A stretch of DNA of 64,000 nt from Juglans regia (taxonomy: Eukaryota > Streptophyta > Magnoliopsida > Fagales > Juglandaceae): contig NC_049908.1 of NCBI RefSeq assembly GCF_001411555.2, forward strand, positions 29,240,724-29,304,723, in the 5' to 3' direction. This document shows, piece by piece, positions 1 through 10,465 of this stretch. The translations under genes were made by a program, and so were the position numbers. Numbering within the stretch: position 1 is the stretch's first letter; every line of letters begins with the position of its first letter. The notes under the pieces were generated by a model. The model was not told the origin of the DNA, searched no databases, and saw nothing but the letters and a program-made list of their open reading frames with translations.

Positions 1-299
1 TGTCCGGGAAACGAACGAACCAGGGGTACGTTAATTGGCCTTGGATCCAAGCCCTAAATTGCAGGTATAGAAAATATATAGATTTCCATAGTTTTCCTTT
101 CAAAACTAACACAATGTTCCAATGCACCATCCAAATAATCAAATTTCAATAAGAAGAAGACCCCAAATTTCACTGTCCCATTTTTTTTTTCATTTGGTAC
201 AGCATGTTCTCTACAACCAAATACCAAATAACCGGGCATAATTGCTTTTCTTCAAAGATGCATTTATTTCTGTTTACTATTTCGGGGAGAGATAAGGAC

Positions 300-601
300 C
301 TTGATGAAGAGCCACCAGAGAAGGCGACGAGAACGTTATCAGTGGGACAAATCATGGCGTTGGAGATGACAGCGAGCCTGAACTTCCCATACAGGTTACT
401 TCGGAAGCAATCAGCGCAAAAGCGCCCATCTTCGGCGTTGCCGCCAGAAATGGGCTCGTTGGACTTGCACTTGACGCAAACATTCAGATTCCGATCATTG
501 TAATTAGAAATCGAATTAGCTGACCCACCAAATTCTTCTTCTTGTGCTTGTTCTTCGTTTCGATGGCAATTGGACTGGCAGCTTGAGGCGTTGCACGCCA
601 T
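300..601 (-). CDS. CTU2: Cytoplasmic tRNA 2-thiolation protein 2 (CTU2/NCS2-like), first exon only
   Basis: CTU2 works with CTU1 in the cytosol to thiolate the wobble uridine (mcm5s2U34) of Lys, Glu and Gln tRNAs. The exon starts at the ATG at 601 and encodes about 100 residues. It has a CVKC pair at residues 42-45, a CADC pair at 62-65, the conserved stretch CFRSNLYGKFRLA, and the start of a PP-loop-like motif, VAFSGGSSS, at 92-100. The frame should stop at 300, where a GT donor follows (299-298); the open frame beyond that lacks family resemblance. The remaining exons lie off the left edge. The cysteine pairs and the FRSNL..KFRLA block are what I recall for plant CTU2. Identification is from memory of the family, not from a search. 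Confidence 0.85.
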
Positions 602-825
602 TGGTATTTGCTTTGAGCAGCTCTCAGCTGTGAAATTGGTGCTACTAGGGTTTCGTGCTTTTGGCTCCTAGAACTGGAAGTCTGAAATTGGATTCGCACG
701 TGTTAGTGAGGTTAAGGAGTTAAACGAACAGCCACTGTGGCAGTGAGACTTGAGTCCAATGCTAAAACCCTCCAAGGTGCAATCAAAGTGGCACGTTGAT
801 ATTTTAAAATCTTTATAATGGAATA

Positions 826-1023
826 GTTTGGATTTAGAGATGAGTTGAGATGATCTATAAATAATAAAATAAAAGTTAAATTATTTATTATATTTTATTG
901 AAAATTTTGATAAAGTTGTTTTGGGATTTGAAAAAATTGAATTATTTATTATATTTTGTGTGGAAATTTGAGAAAATTGTAATTATGAGATAAGATGAGT
1001 TGAGGTGAGTTTTGAATGTAAAC
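826..1023. mobile_element. MITE-like dispersed repeat (GAGATGAG family), copy 1
   Basis: This is about 198 bp of AT-rich DNA bounded by GTTTGG on the left and GTAAAC on the right, with GAGATGAGTTGAGATGA near the left end and AGATGAGTTGAGGTGAG near the right. The same internal wording (TTTTGGGATTTGAAAAA, TTATTATATTTTGTGTGGAAATTTGAGAAA) recurs near 15.0 kb, inside the Helitrons near 20.3 and 21.7 kb, and in inverted orientation at 62126-62498. It has no coding capacity. Confidence 0.6.
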
Positions 1024-2030
1024 AAGGAAAAAAAAGCCAATTTTAGTTAAATGCTGGCCGCCGCTGCCTCCTCCTCCTCTTCCCGGTAAATTTAAGTTTA
1101 ATATCATAGTAATGCTATATACCAAACTCACATCCTATTTTGATAATATTAAATAGTAAGTGGTATATTTATCACTATTAGATGATAAAGAAGTATACAA
1201 TAAATAATCATTTAATTACGATAAATGTGCTGCATCATATTTAATGAAATAAAAGTGAAATAATAATATGATGTATATAATTTTTCTTAATATCAATGAT
1301 GCATCCAAAGGTAACCCAGGCTTAAGCGGGTTGTGGTGGTGTTTTATGCTCTCACGATGGATGTTTTGTTTATGGTTTCTCTTGCTTTTTAAAAAGAGGT
1401 ACCAAGGCATGCTGGCCCTTTCTGCTCTCAACTATGGTCTACTCCTATGTTACCAACTTCTCAAGTCCGACATATTCTAGAATATTTTCAGAATACATAA
1501 TTATTATTTATTATTTTATTATTAATTTTTATTATTATTTAATATTTTATCATTATTTTTTTATTATTATTTATAGAATATCTGATATCACTTCATTATC
1601 CAAACGCAACGAACTCTTCACTCGCACTTTCCTTTTGATCTCCATCACACTTTAAGAGAAGGTAATTGTTTGCCTGACAGCATGGCAAACTATGAGGCAG
1701 CTAGGCATGATGCTGTTTTCTCTTCAACTGTTGAGCTTCCTCACTCCACGGTTGGTATATGTATGTCTTAGATAAAGCAGGTCTCCCTTAATTTCGACAG
1801 TAATTTCATTAAAATTATCATTTGCATAGTAATACTTGTCAGTCAGTATGATATAGGAAGTATAATTTTGCAAAGTTTGTTTCTAGACATGAGTATTTTT
1901 ACATAACTTTGGTTTTGGAATTCTATGAAACCCCCAAAAGTTCTTTATATGATTAATTAATAAAATTGAGCTATCGTACTGTTCTTACAAAAGTATGATA
2001 AATTCTTTAGATAGAAGATGTCTTATATAT

Positions 2031-2530
2031 GTTAAGATATAAAAATACATAATAAATCTAGCTCTTTCTATTACTTTTAACTTTTGAGACAAATAGTAAT
2101 TTCACATAATATCAGAATAGAAGTCTTGAATACGAATCTTGACTCTACACTCTATCATATTTAATAAAACATTACACATATTGGGTCACTCGTTAAGGAG
2201 TAGTCTGGCCTACACGTGAAGATAAGTGTTAAAATATAAAAATAAAGAATAAAATCTAACTCTTACCATCAGCTTAAACTTTTTGAACAAGTAGTGATTT
2301 TACATAGTATTAGAACAAAAGTCCTGTGTACGAATCTTGACTCTATACTCTATCATATTTAATTAAACATTACACATGTAAAGTCACTCATTAAGGAGTA
2401 GTCTGTCCTATATGTGAGGAAAAGTGTTAATATATAAAAATAAATAATAAAATCTAATTCTTCTCATGAGCTTGAATTTTTTAGATAAATGATGATTTCA
2501 CATCCTATATGAGGTAGAATATCTTAAATA
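2031..2530. repeat. Tandem repeat, period 197-198 bp, about 2.5 copies
   Basis: Units begin with GTTAAGATATAAAAATA at 2031, GTTAAAATATAAAAATA at 2228 and GTTAATATATAAAAATA at 2426. Each full unit contains ACGAATCTTGACTCTA, then CTCTATCATATTTAAT and AAGGAGTAGTCTG. The units are visibly diverged, so the duplication is old. No protein is encoded. Confidence 0.85.
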
Positions 2531-3162
2531 TTATGAGAAATCTTTTTTTCTTAACAAGGGGGTTTTCCTTTATCTGAGAGAGACGTATAGACAAAGTAGG
2601 AAGGTAGATGAAGTGCTCATAATGACAGATGAAAACTCAGTGGAGAGAACAGTAGTCGAGAAGCAGGGTTTCAGTTTGGCATTAAGACGCAAGAAGCAAG
2701 CATGCATGCCATCCGTTGAAGGGATATTCAAATCCTTGCTTTCGTTCAAAATAAAATAAAAATAAAATGGTGTCCCATGTGGTCTGGCTTTTAGAAAACT
2801 CACTCAAAAGCTTTTATTGATTGCCCCGTGAACTGATCATAACGCTAAACTCCATACCTCTTTTTTGTCCCATAAGAACTAAGAACTCAATTACCTGAGA
2901 TTTATGTGTTCACGGGGCTCTTACTCTTAGTCCAATCATTGAACCATAATGGGGAAAAAAAAAAAAAAAAACTTTGCGTTTGGCTCACATTTTGCGTTGC
3001 GTTCCCAAAATTTAAAGCAAACCTTCCACTTGCTGGGAATTTAAAGCAAGCTTTGACCATGGCTACATAAACACCAACCTGACACATGAGAGGTCGTGGT
3101 ACGAGCCATTTGGTATTTTGGATTAAGACATTCAAGTGAAAAGGCTACATACAATAGAAGCC

Positions 3163-3397
3163 ATGGCTGTAAAGATCATTATTATCCCAATTCTCACCTT
3201 GTTTTCAATCATTTTACCACTTGCAAACTCCATTGACTTCCATTATCCCATTGTTTTCAACTTTGGAGATTCGAATTCTGACACAGGTGGGCTTGCTGCT
3301 GGGCTTGGCTTCCGCCTTGCCCCTCCAAATGGACAAATTTATTTCAAGACATCTTCAGGGAGATTCTGTGATGGTCGTCTCATCTTAGACTTCCTCA
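3163..3397 (+). pseudogene. Isolated GDSL lipase first exon: gene fragment or alternative first exon
   Basis: The ATG at 3163 opens a frame for a hydrophobic signal peptide followed by FNFGDSNSDTGG, the block I motif with the nucleophile serine, and then GRFCDGRLILDFL. A donor follows at CTCA|GTAATTT. This is the same product segment, length class (235 against 238 nt) and intron phase (1) as exon 1 of the gene at 3950-6277. No exon 2 is present before 3950. It is either the remnant of a tandem duplicate or an alternative first exon spliced to the acceptor at 4353; the matching phase allows the second option. It keeps the canonical SDTGG, whereas the downstream copy has SDTGE. The frame is open and shows no disabling change. 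Confidence 0.75.
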
Positions 3398-3949
3398 GTA
3401 ATTTCCTCTCTCATTTTCTGCAAACTTAACATGCTGCAATGCAATTTCACCTTTATTTTCTTCTTCTACTTCTGAGAGTTTTGATGATTTCCAATTCATA
3501 TACAGTTTATCATAAGTATTCGTGTTTCTTCACATCCATTAAATAAGAGTTATTAACAACAAGATATGAATCAGATACGATGAGCTAAGGATGTATGTAA
3601 CTTTCTATATGTTACCCTGAAAACATCACAGCAGCATTCACACCTTTTGAAACATGGAAAAGTATATATGCTAAGAGGTATGAGAGCTATTCTATGCAGT
3701 GGTGTCTCCAGACTGAGAGCATTTACACCTTTTATAATCGTTAGATCGGAAACTGAACAAGAATAAACAAACCTTGATGCCTTTATCTCTCTTTTTTTTT
3801 TTTTTTTTTGTGGGTCCTTTTGGCTTCCAACATACTCTAATGGCACACCAAACAAACGTCTTTTGTAAGAGTTCTCACATACTAATTTGCAATGGGTAGT
3901 TATAAATTTATAATACAAGGGCTACCAGAGAGGCTCTCTTGCATTATCC
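3398..3949. other. Spacer between the two GDSL first exons
   Basis: About 550 bp with no exon-like sequence on the plus strand. It contains a long T run near 3790-3808. The last 50 bp look like a core promoter for the downstream gene (see the TATA entry). The 115-residue minus-strand open frame here has no recognisable domain. Confidence 0.5.
3901..3907 (+). promoter_or_regulatory. Candidate TATA box of the GDSL gene
   Basis: TATAAAT lies 43-49 bp upstream of the ATG at 3950. This would give a short leader and supports independent transcription from the downstream first exon. It is inferred from sequence and spacing only. Confidence 0.4.
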
Positions 3950-6277
3950 ATGGCTACCAAGACCTGCATACTCCATGTTCTTTCCTTAATTATGTTCATC
4001 TGCTTGCCCCTTTCCAAATGCATTCACTTCAACTTTCCTGTGGTTTTCAACTTCGGGGACTCGAATTCTGACACGGGCGAGCTTATTGCCTCCGGGATTG
4101 AGAGCCTCGTGCCTCCTAATGGAGAGAGTTACTTCCAAACTCCATCTGGGAGATACTGTGATGGCCGTCTAATCATTGATTTTCTCAGTAATTTCCTTTT
4201 GCTCCACAAGTCTTGTTTGTTCTGCTATGTTCATCTAAACTCTGTTTCAGTTCTCTGAATTCCCCTATTTTCTTTGTTGTTAAGTATCATTGTCTCATTG
4301 ATTACTATTCATGCCTGCTTTTTTTTTCCTTAATTTTGGGTGCAATGTTTCAGTGGATGCAATGGATCTTCCATTTCTAAATGCCTATCTGGATTCAATT
4401 GGAGTGCCAAGTTTCCGAAAAGGCTGTAATTTTGCAGCTGCTGGTTCAACCATACTTCCAGCAACTGCAACATCTGTCAGCCCATTCTCATTTGGGATTC
4501 AGGTGGCTCAGTTCCTCCGATTCAAAGCTCGGGTTATCGAACTGATGGCTAAAAGTATGTAGACAGATTACAGTATACTATCTTCCAATGCATATTGTCA
4601 TATTAACATTATTTTTAATTTTGATTCAGGTAAGAAATTTGTGAAGTACCTCCCAAAAGAAGAATATTTTGATGAGGCGCTTTACATGTTCGACATAGGC
4701 CAGAATGATCTTGCTGGTGCTTTTTATTCCAAGTCATTCGATCAAGTTCTTGCTACAATTCCAACAATCCTGGTTGAGTTTGAAAATGGAATAAAGGTCA
4801 GCTTCATCGATCACTTACTAAACAAATGATTATTTTTGTTTACCAACACTTAACCAAACATAGATTAAATTATCCAACATTGGAACCTCACTGTTCCTTT
4901 GATTCATCCGCTTGATTTTTCAGAAACTATATGATCAAGGGGCTAGGAATTTTTGGATACACAACACGGGTCCTCTTGGATGCTTGACTCAGAATGTTGC
5001 CAGATTTGGAACTGACCCATCAAAGCTTGATGAGCTAGGATGTGTAAGCGCGCATAACCAAGCAGCTAAACTTTTCAACATCCAGCTTCATGCTCTCTGC
5101 ATAAAACTGCAAGCCCAATATTTGGATGCAAATGTCACCTTTGTTGATATCTTTAACATAAAATTCAACCTCATTGCAAATTATTCCCGATACGGTTAGT
5201 ACATCTCAGTACTTGTTTTATCTTCAGTATTCCAGACTAACAACAGTGTAGGTCAGAATATTCACTTAATTTAAGCAAATTAGAAGGAAAATGGATTGTA
5301 ATTAAGATTTCCACTCTGTTGTCCCCTTAACCATGACGCATCCTTTACTCAAACATTAAAGCTTCTAAATTTTGATTCAATAAAGCATTCTTCTCACCTC
5401 ATATACAGATTTGGTGTACAGATCTATACCTTGCCTGTATCCATTTAGAATAAACTTGAGTTTTAATTTTTCGAGGATGCTTACATCACAATTTACTTGA
5501 GAAATGTTCATTCTCTTTGTTGAGGAATAATCTCAAATTACTTGTTGACAAGGTCTTGAGCATGTTTATAAAGAATGAACAAACATCTCTTATAAAACCG
5601 GTTCTACAAGAGAAGAACCTGTTTTGTGAAATAAGTTATGCCCATAAATTTCTTCATGGTATCAAAGTCTGCCACAGGATGACTGAGGCTCACACTACTT
5701 ATCCCGTGACAAGGACTAAAAAAAAATACTGATCTACACATGAGAAGAGAGTGTTGAAGAATAATCTCACATTGCCTGTGAACAAGGTCTTGAATATATT
5801 TACAAAGAATTAACAATTCTCTCTTATACAACCGATTTTATAAAATGAATTAAGCCATGAATTTCTTCGCTCTTCATCGATTTCACTTTGTTTCTATATT
5901 AAAGACACCTGCTTTTCACTGAAGTTGTTTCGTTTTAAGCCCCCACAGATAAAGTTCTTCCCATTCTAATTATATCAAAATTCATTTTTTTATGGGTATT
6001 AATTGCAGGATTTGAACAACCAATTATGGCTTGCTGTGGGTACGGGGGTCCACCATTGAATTATGACAGTCGCATTAGCTGTGGACAAACAAAGATCTTG
6101 AACGGGACCTCGGCCACGGCCAAAGGGTGCTCAGACAGTACTGCGTATGTCAATTGGGATGGAATTCATTACACTGAGGCTGCAAATCAGTATGTCTCAT
6201 CACAGATACTCACTGGAAAATATTCTGATCCTCCTTTCTCGGAAAAGATGCCTTTCCTACTGAAGCTTAAGTTCTGA
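3950..6277 (+). CDS. GDSL esterase/lipase, secreted, five exons, 381 aa
   Basis: The gene encodes a member of the plant SGNH/GDSL hydrolase family, of the group that includes ENOD8/alpha-fucosidase-like proteins and At1g54790. Exons are 3950-4187, 4354-4554, 4630-4796, 4924-5194 and 6009-6277. Phases agree at each junction and the sum is 382 codons including TGA. An N-terminal hydrophobic segment (about residues 1-24) is a likely secretion signal. Block I FNFGDSNSDTG places the nucleophile at S38. GCNFAAAGS (103-111) is block II, GQND (170-173) is block III, and NWDGIHYT places the catalytic pair at D343 and H346. All catalytic positions are intact. The residue after SDTG is E instead of the usual G. 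The substrate cannot be told from sequence. The gene converges with TLP18.3; 391 bp separate the two stops. Confidence 0.92.
5520..5870 (+). repeat. Two diverged direct repeats in intron 4 of the GDSL gene
   Basis: The blocks starting TTGAGGAATAATCTCA at 5520 and TTGAAGAATAATCTCA at 5754 share GACAAGGTCTTGA/GAACAAGGTCTTGA, the ACAAAGAAT region and a final CATAAATTTCTTC/CATGAATTTCTTC. The period is about 234 bp. They explain why intron 4 (5195-6008) is the largest in the gene. They look like fragments of a dispersed repeat. Confidence 0.65.
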
Positions 6278-6668
6278 AAAGAATATTCTTATTATTATAT
6301 GATTATTTGTTCTTTGTCTCCCTCGTATGTTGACTTCTAACAAGTAATTGTAAGCTATCATTTGAGACCAGTGTCTGACGCGAAGTATCTTTTGTGGCTG
6401 GAAACTAGTAATACGGTGAATGCACTTTATCATTTGAAGTGGGCTGCATAGCTCTCATCAACAGGTTATAGCTTTAACTGTAATTTCTAATGGGATGGTG
6501 CTTCAACCAAAATATTGGAATAAAAAAATGCGGTTTCACTTGAAATAATTCGGATAACATTGTTTATGATTAACAATTGTAGCATGATGATTTCTACAAC
6601 AACACGTTATACATCATCTCGGAATTATGAGGGAGATAATTCGGAAGACAAATCTAATGTTAGCAATA
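6278..6668. other. Convergent 3' ends of the GDSL and TLP18.3 genes
   Basis: This 391-bp stretch must hold both 3' UTRs. An AATAAAA motif near 6519 is a plausible poly(A) signal for the GDSL gene. Nothing else is seen. Confidence 0.5.
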
Positions 6669-9365
6669 TCACTTCCTGGAGACATATGCATAGTATTGTG
6701 CCATAGGAACAACAAAGGCAATCACTAACAAACCTCCAACTACCAGAGAGAATTGTCCCCTCTTCTCATCTGTCTCTTCCCTGCTTTTGTAGTTTGATTC
6801 TCGTTTATTATCTTTAAACTTGGGGCCGCCAGGATCTGGAAGCCCATCAATGGCAGCAACTAGTCTCTTGGCACTGCTATAAACAGCTTCATTGTACTTT
6901 TCTTCAGTAGCCAGGACTGCAATTATAAATCCAACAATTTGATCACCACAACTGCAATATCTCCTATAAACAATCAACATTTACTGCAGCACATCATTTG
7001 CAGACAGTCTCAAACTTTATGCACAATGATCAATTGATCATGTTTCTTATAGCTAATGTCATCTGGAGTAGAGGACACAAATGGCTAATACAAGAAACTT
7101 CTGGACAGTCATCCACAACAAAAGGCCAGGGAGCCGCAAACTATGCAATTTCTGCGTCTATTAATGGGAATGGAAGGCCAAGATGTCTCTAATAATAACA
7201 TCTCTATGCAGAGGCGAAAGAGGCATTGAAATTTTCAGGGAAAAAGAAACACGAATTTTGGATTTGGCTCCTGTGGCTATGCAGGGGTAGAGATTTGGTT
7301 TGACATTGGCTAGCTTGCAATCAAGAGCCAAACAAATTACCACAAAATGCAATTGTGTAATATGATCTTTGAAAATGCAGGGGAACAAGGCGAAGGTCTT
7401 GGGTGCCAAACATTGCTCATGTAAGGTTGTATAAAGAGCAGGCAATTGATCGACGACTCAGTTCAGTATGCTAAACATTAAAGGAAACCACGTGTATTAG
7501 ACTTCTGATTTCTATACATCTATTTCTTCAAATATGGTGTAGTTCCTCCTAGAATAATATCATAGGAAGCTGTTGGAACATTCTAGTGCAACCTTAGTGT
7601 TAACTTTGGACTCCACATTCAGGTATTCCTGCTAATCAATCCTCAAAGTCTGCGTGGGATATCTAGCAGCTCATAAATGAAAATATAAGGCTTCAGCCTT
7701 ATGAAATGACAAAAGATAAAGTGAACATCAATACATGTGATATCTCATTCTGATAAGTGATAAGGGTAGCTAGTGTATGAGATCTCACATTGCTTAGAAA
7801 TGAGAAATTCTTACTGTTTATAATATTTCAATGGGGCTCCAATTGTATCATTGACTAGTCTTTTGGAGTATAGTCAATGTGGCTTGGGCCTTCCATTGGG
7901 GTGTTACCGTACATGTTTGCTCAAAGTGTCATCAAAAGGTTGACTCAAAGCTTAGGAACCAACTATAGGAATTTTTTATATGGAAGGATTTGATAAATTG
8001 AGCTGGAAATAACACATGGACCTCAATCCAATAATACTCCATTCCGGCATGTTTTTAAATGTCTAAGCAAATTGCTTTATGGATGCAACATTGTACCTTG
8101 CAAACTATCCACCAGTTTCTTTGTATTCTGCAAAACATCGTTTCAATGGAACATTTACGGTACTAGAGTGCACATACTCAGAACTACTTTCTTCTCCAGA
8201 TCCATCGCATTTGCAGATAAGTCAAATGATTTTTTGCTTAAAGGAAGAGAAATATAAGGTGCAAGGTTACCAGGAAGATTTTCTGTTACAGTGCCATCAA
8301 GGATATTCTCTCCAACAGCCTGGATAAATGCAGGGCCCCCTGTGACTGCCCCTTCTTTTTGACTGGTAACAAGCACAACAATGCCCTTATTACTGCCCTC
8401 TTCTATTGAGGGATACCAACGCTCCAAAACTTGGTCAGCATACTCAAAAGCATCAGCTTTACTCTGAAACCAAATGTTTCTCAAAGCTTTTAGACCAAAA
8501 CAATAAACCCCACGCACTTGCATTCTTGAATTTCTTATTTTTACATAACTTTCAAAGGCGTAGTACTAAACAGGGAGTTCTCTTTGTCTATAGGAAAAGA
8601 ACTAAGCATATATCTGGATTTCTAAATGATTGTGTCCAGAGGAAATAAGACGCTTCTCTTCATTGACCGTAGTAGAATCAGAATCATGCAGCATAGCTGA
8701 GATAGGTTGTATATGATACATGAAAACAAGATTGTCTTTCCCTCAGTTTTGACGGAAACCAAACAAATGTTTATGATTTAAATAACAAACAACTCTGTTT
8801 TTTAAATAATCGAAAGGGTGTCCCAGAAAGAGTTCAATTCAAGCTGTTAAAGTGGCACATCAGTATATACTTGTATTGACTGTATATTAAGAGAATTTGG
8901 CTGTGTAAAAACACTCACGGTGAGCTTTCGAACAGTGATGAAATTAATGCGGAAGTTCTTCCTGGACTCCAAGTCCGACAACAACCTCTTCAAATCCGAT
9001 TTTGTCACCCGACTAAGCACGCCTGCATCGTCAACTACGTATGATTCGTTAGGTGGCCCTTCGTAAAGTACATCAAATTCAGAAGCTAATGCATTGCCAC
9101 TAGGCAAGAGTGGGCTAAAGTTGAGAGCTAGAGTGAGCGCTAGAGCTGCTAGTCCCTGTTGCGCATAAGAAAGCCAGCTTTTGGGTATTGGTAAAGGTAC
9201 ATTAAAAGGATGAGGTTGGTATCTTTTGAGGCTAGAAGGAACGGTTTTGGAGAGAAAAAGAGAACTTGATCTGGGTTGGATAGCGGACGACGATAGGGTC
9301 TTTGGACAGGAATTTTTGGAGCTGAAGAGAGGAGCAAGAGAACGAGGAGACAGAATGGTTTCCAT
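6669..9365 (-). CDS. TLP18.3: Thylakoid lumen TPM-domain protein TLP18.3 (UPF0603), three exons, 295 aa
   Basis: The Arabidopsis relative (At1g54780) is a lumen-facing thylakoid protein with phosphatase activity that takes part in photosystem II repair and dimer assembly. Exons on the minus strand are 9365-8919, 8463-8271 and 6916-6669 (149 codons, then 64 codons plus one base, then the rest with TGA). Residues 1-60 are Ser/Arg-rich, as in a chloroplast transit peptide. A hydrophobic stretch near residues 67-85 ends in NALA-SEFDV, a typical thylakoidal processing site. The TPM domain follows (about residues 95-230; VVDDAGVLS, VLVTSQKEGAVTGGPAF). The C-terminus has one membrane helix within SLVVGGLLVIAFVVPMAQYY. 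Length is close to the family's usual 285 aa or so. Intron 2 is 1354 bp. The gene is head to head with another lumen-protein gene. Confidence 0.95.
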
Positions 9366-10465
9366 GAACGAAGCAAGGAAGGAATTTCACAAATGGTGAA
9401 GCATGAAGGGGGAGGGATAGTTGCAACTTGCAAAGAAAAAGAAAGTGATTTTCTACTATATATATTTTTCTTTTTCTGTTTTCTGTTTGGGAAATTTGGG
9501 TGGTTTGGATTGGCTGGCTGAATTTGTATTGGATAACGTCTGTTAAAAGCCACAAGGACATTTTAGTCTATGTGAGTCACAGTCATCCCTACGATTTTGA
9601 TCGAAAATTTCATAACCTTCATTTTAAGATTTTGCAAATATATGTCCAGAAACAAATATATGTCCAGAAATGCTTCCATCACACAAAAATAAATAAATAA
9701 ATAAAAATAAATAAAAAATTAAAAACTAAATATATAAATTGAGGTTTACAATAAATATGATATATTATATAAAATCGTGTCAATTTATAAATTTATTTTA
9801 TAATTAACCTACTAAAATAGCTTAAGATAAAATCAAGTTCCTGCAACTTTTGTTCATGTCTATTAAAAAATAATTTAAAATGAATTGAATTATTTATGAA
9901 TAGTAATGAATTAAGATAGTGGAATGAGTTTTGTGAGATCCGAATAAGATAAATTTAAATGTATTTATAATAAGTTGAAAAAAATTATAATTATGCGTGT
10001 AAATAAGTGTTAGTTAAAAAAATTTATAATCTCACATGTAAAGAAGTTTTGAATTAAAATAGTTTAATAATTTAAAAATTACGTATTTAAATGTTAGATT
10101 CAATTTAAAATTAGATTGAACTGATCAGTCCAAATTTCAAACGGGAGCCTAAGATAAACAAGAACTTGAGAGAATATATATATATATATATATATATGTA
10201 ATTAAGTACTACTATAAAACTTAAGATAACGACAATATTTATCTATACTTTCCATTTTTTTATTAGAAGAAGAACAATCTTATATAGCTCAAAAAATATA
10301 AACATCATAAGAAAAATCGGTTGAAATACCAAAAAGTCCTATTAATTTTTCAAATTCCTACCGTCTTGATCCTCGCTCACAACAAAAAACTACACCATGT
10401 CCCACATTATCTCCCCTCCAAATTTTCAGCAGCCATGAATAATAACATCTACATCTCAATCTCTC
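9366..10465. other. 1.1-kb divergent promoter region between two thylakoid-lumen protein genes
   Basis: The two start codons (9365 minus, 10466 plus) lie 1.1 kb apart. The stretch is AT-rich, with an AAAT/AAATAA microsatellite near 9687-9715, an (AT)n run at 10177-10197, and a diverged piece resembling the GAGATGAG repeat family near 9890-10000. TATA-like motifs sit near each gene. Two upstream ATGs (10397 and 10435) precede the plus-strand start out of frame. I see no gene here. Confidence 0.5.
9457..9464 (-). promoter_or_regulatory. Candidate TATA box of TLP18.3
   Basis: TATATATA, read on the minus strand as ATATATATAG, lies about 92-99 bp upstream of the ATG at 9365. This is a plausible distance for a leader of 60-70 nt. 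It is inferred from position only. Confidence 0.35.

Larger units (their letters stand above)
602..3162. other. Intergenic region between CTU2 and the GDSL locus
   Basis: This region holds no convincing gene. The first 100-150 bp should include the CTU2 promoter and leader. The rest is AT-rich and carries a MITE-like element (826-1023) and a tandem repeat (2031-2530), listed separately. Short open frames here have biased composition and no recognisable domain. Confidence 0.6.

Noticed and set aside
5604..5831. Minus-strand frame of 75 codons in intron 4 of the GDSL gene
   Set aside because: It falls across the diverged intronic repeat and has no domain.
7740..7990. Possible SINE or LTR fragment in TLP18.3 intron 2 (GAGATCTCACATTGCTTAGAAATGAGAAA...)
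   Set aside because: The wording resembles abundant plant repeats, but I found no second copy, ends or duplication in this window, so it is not called.
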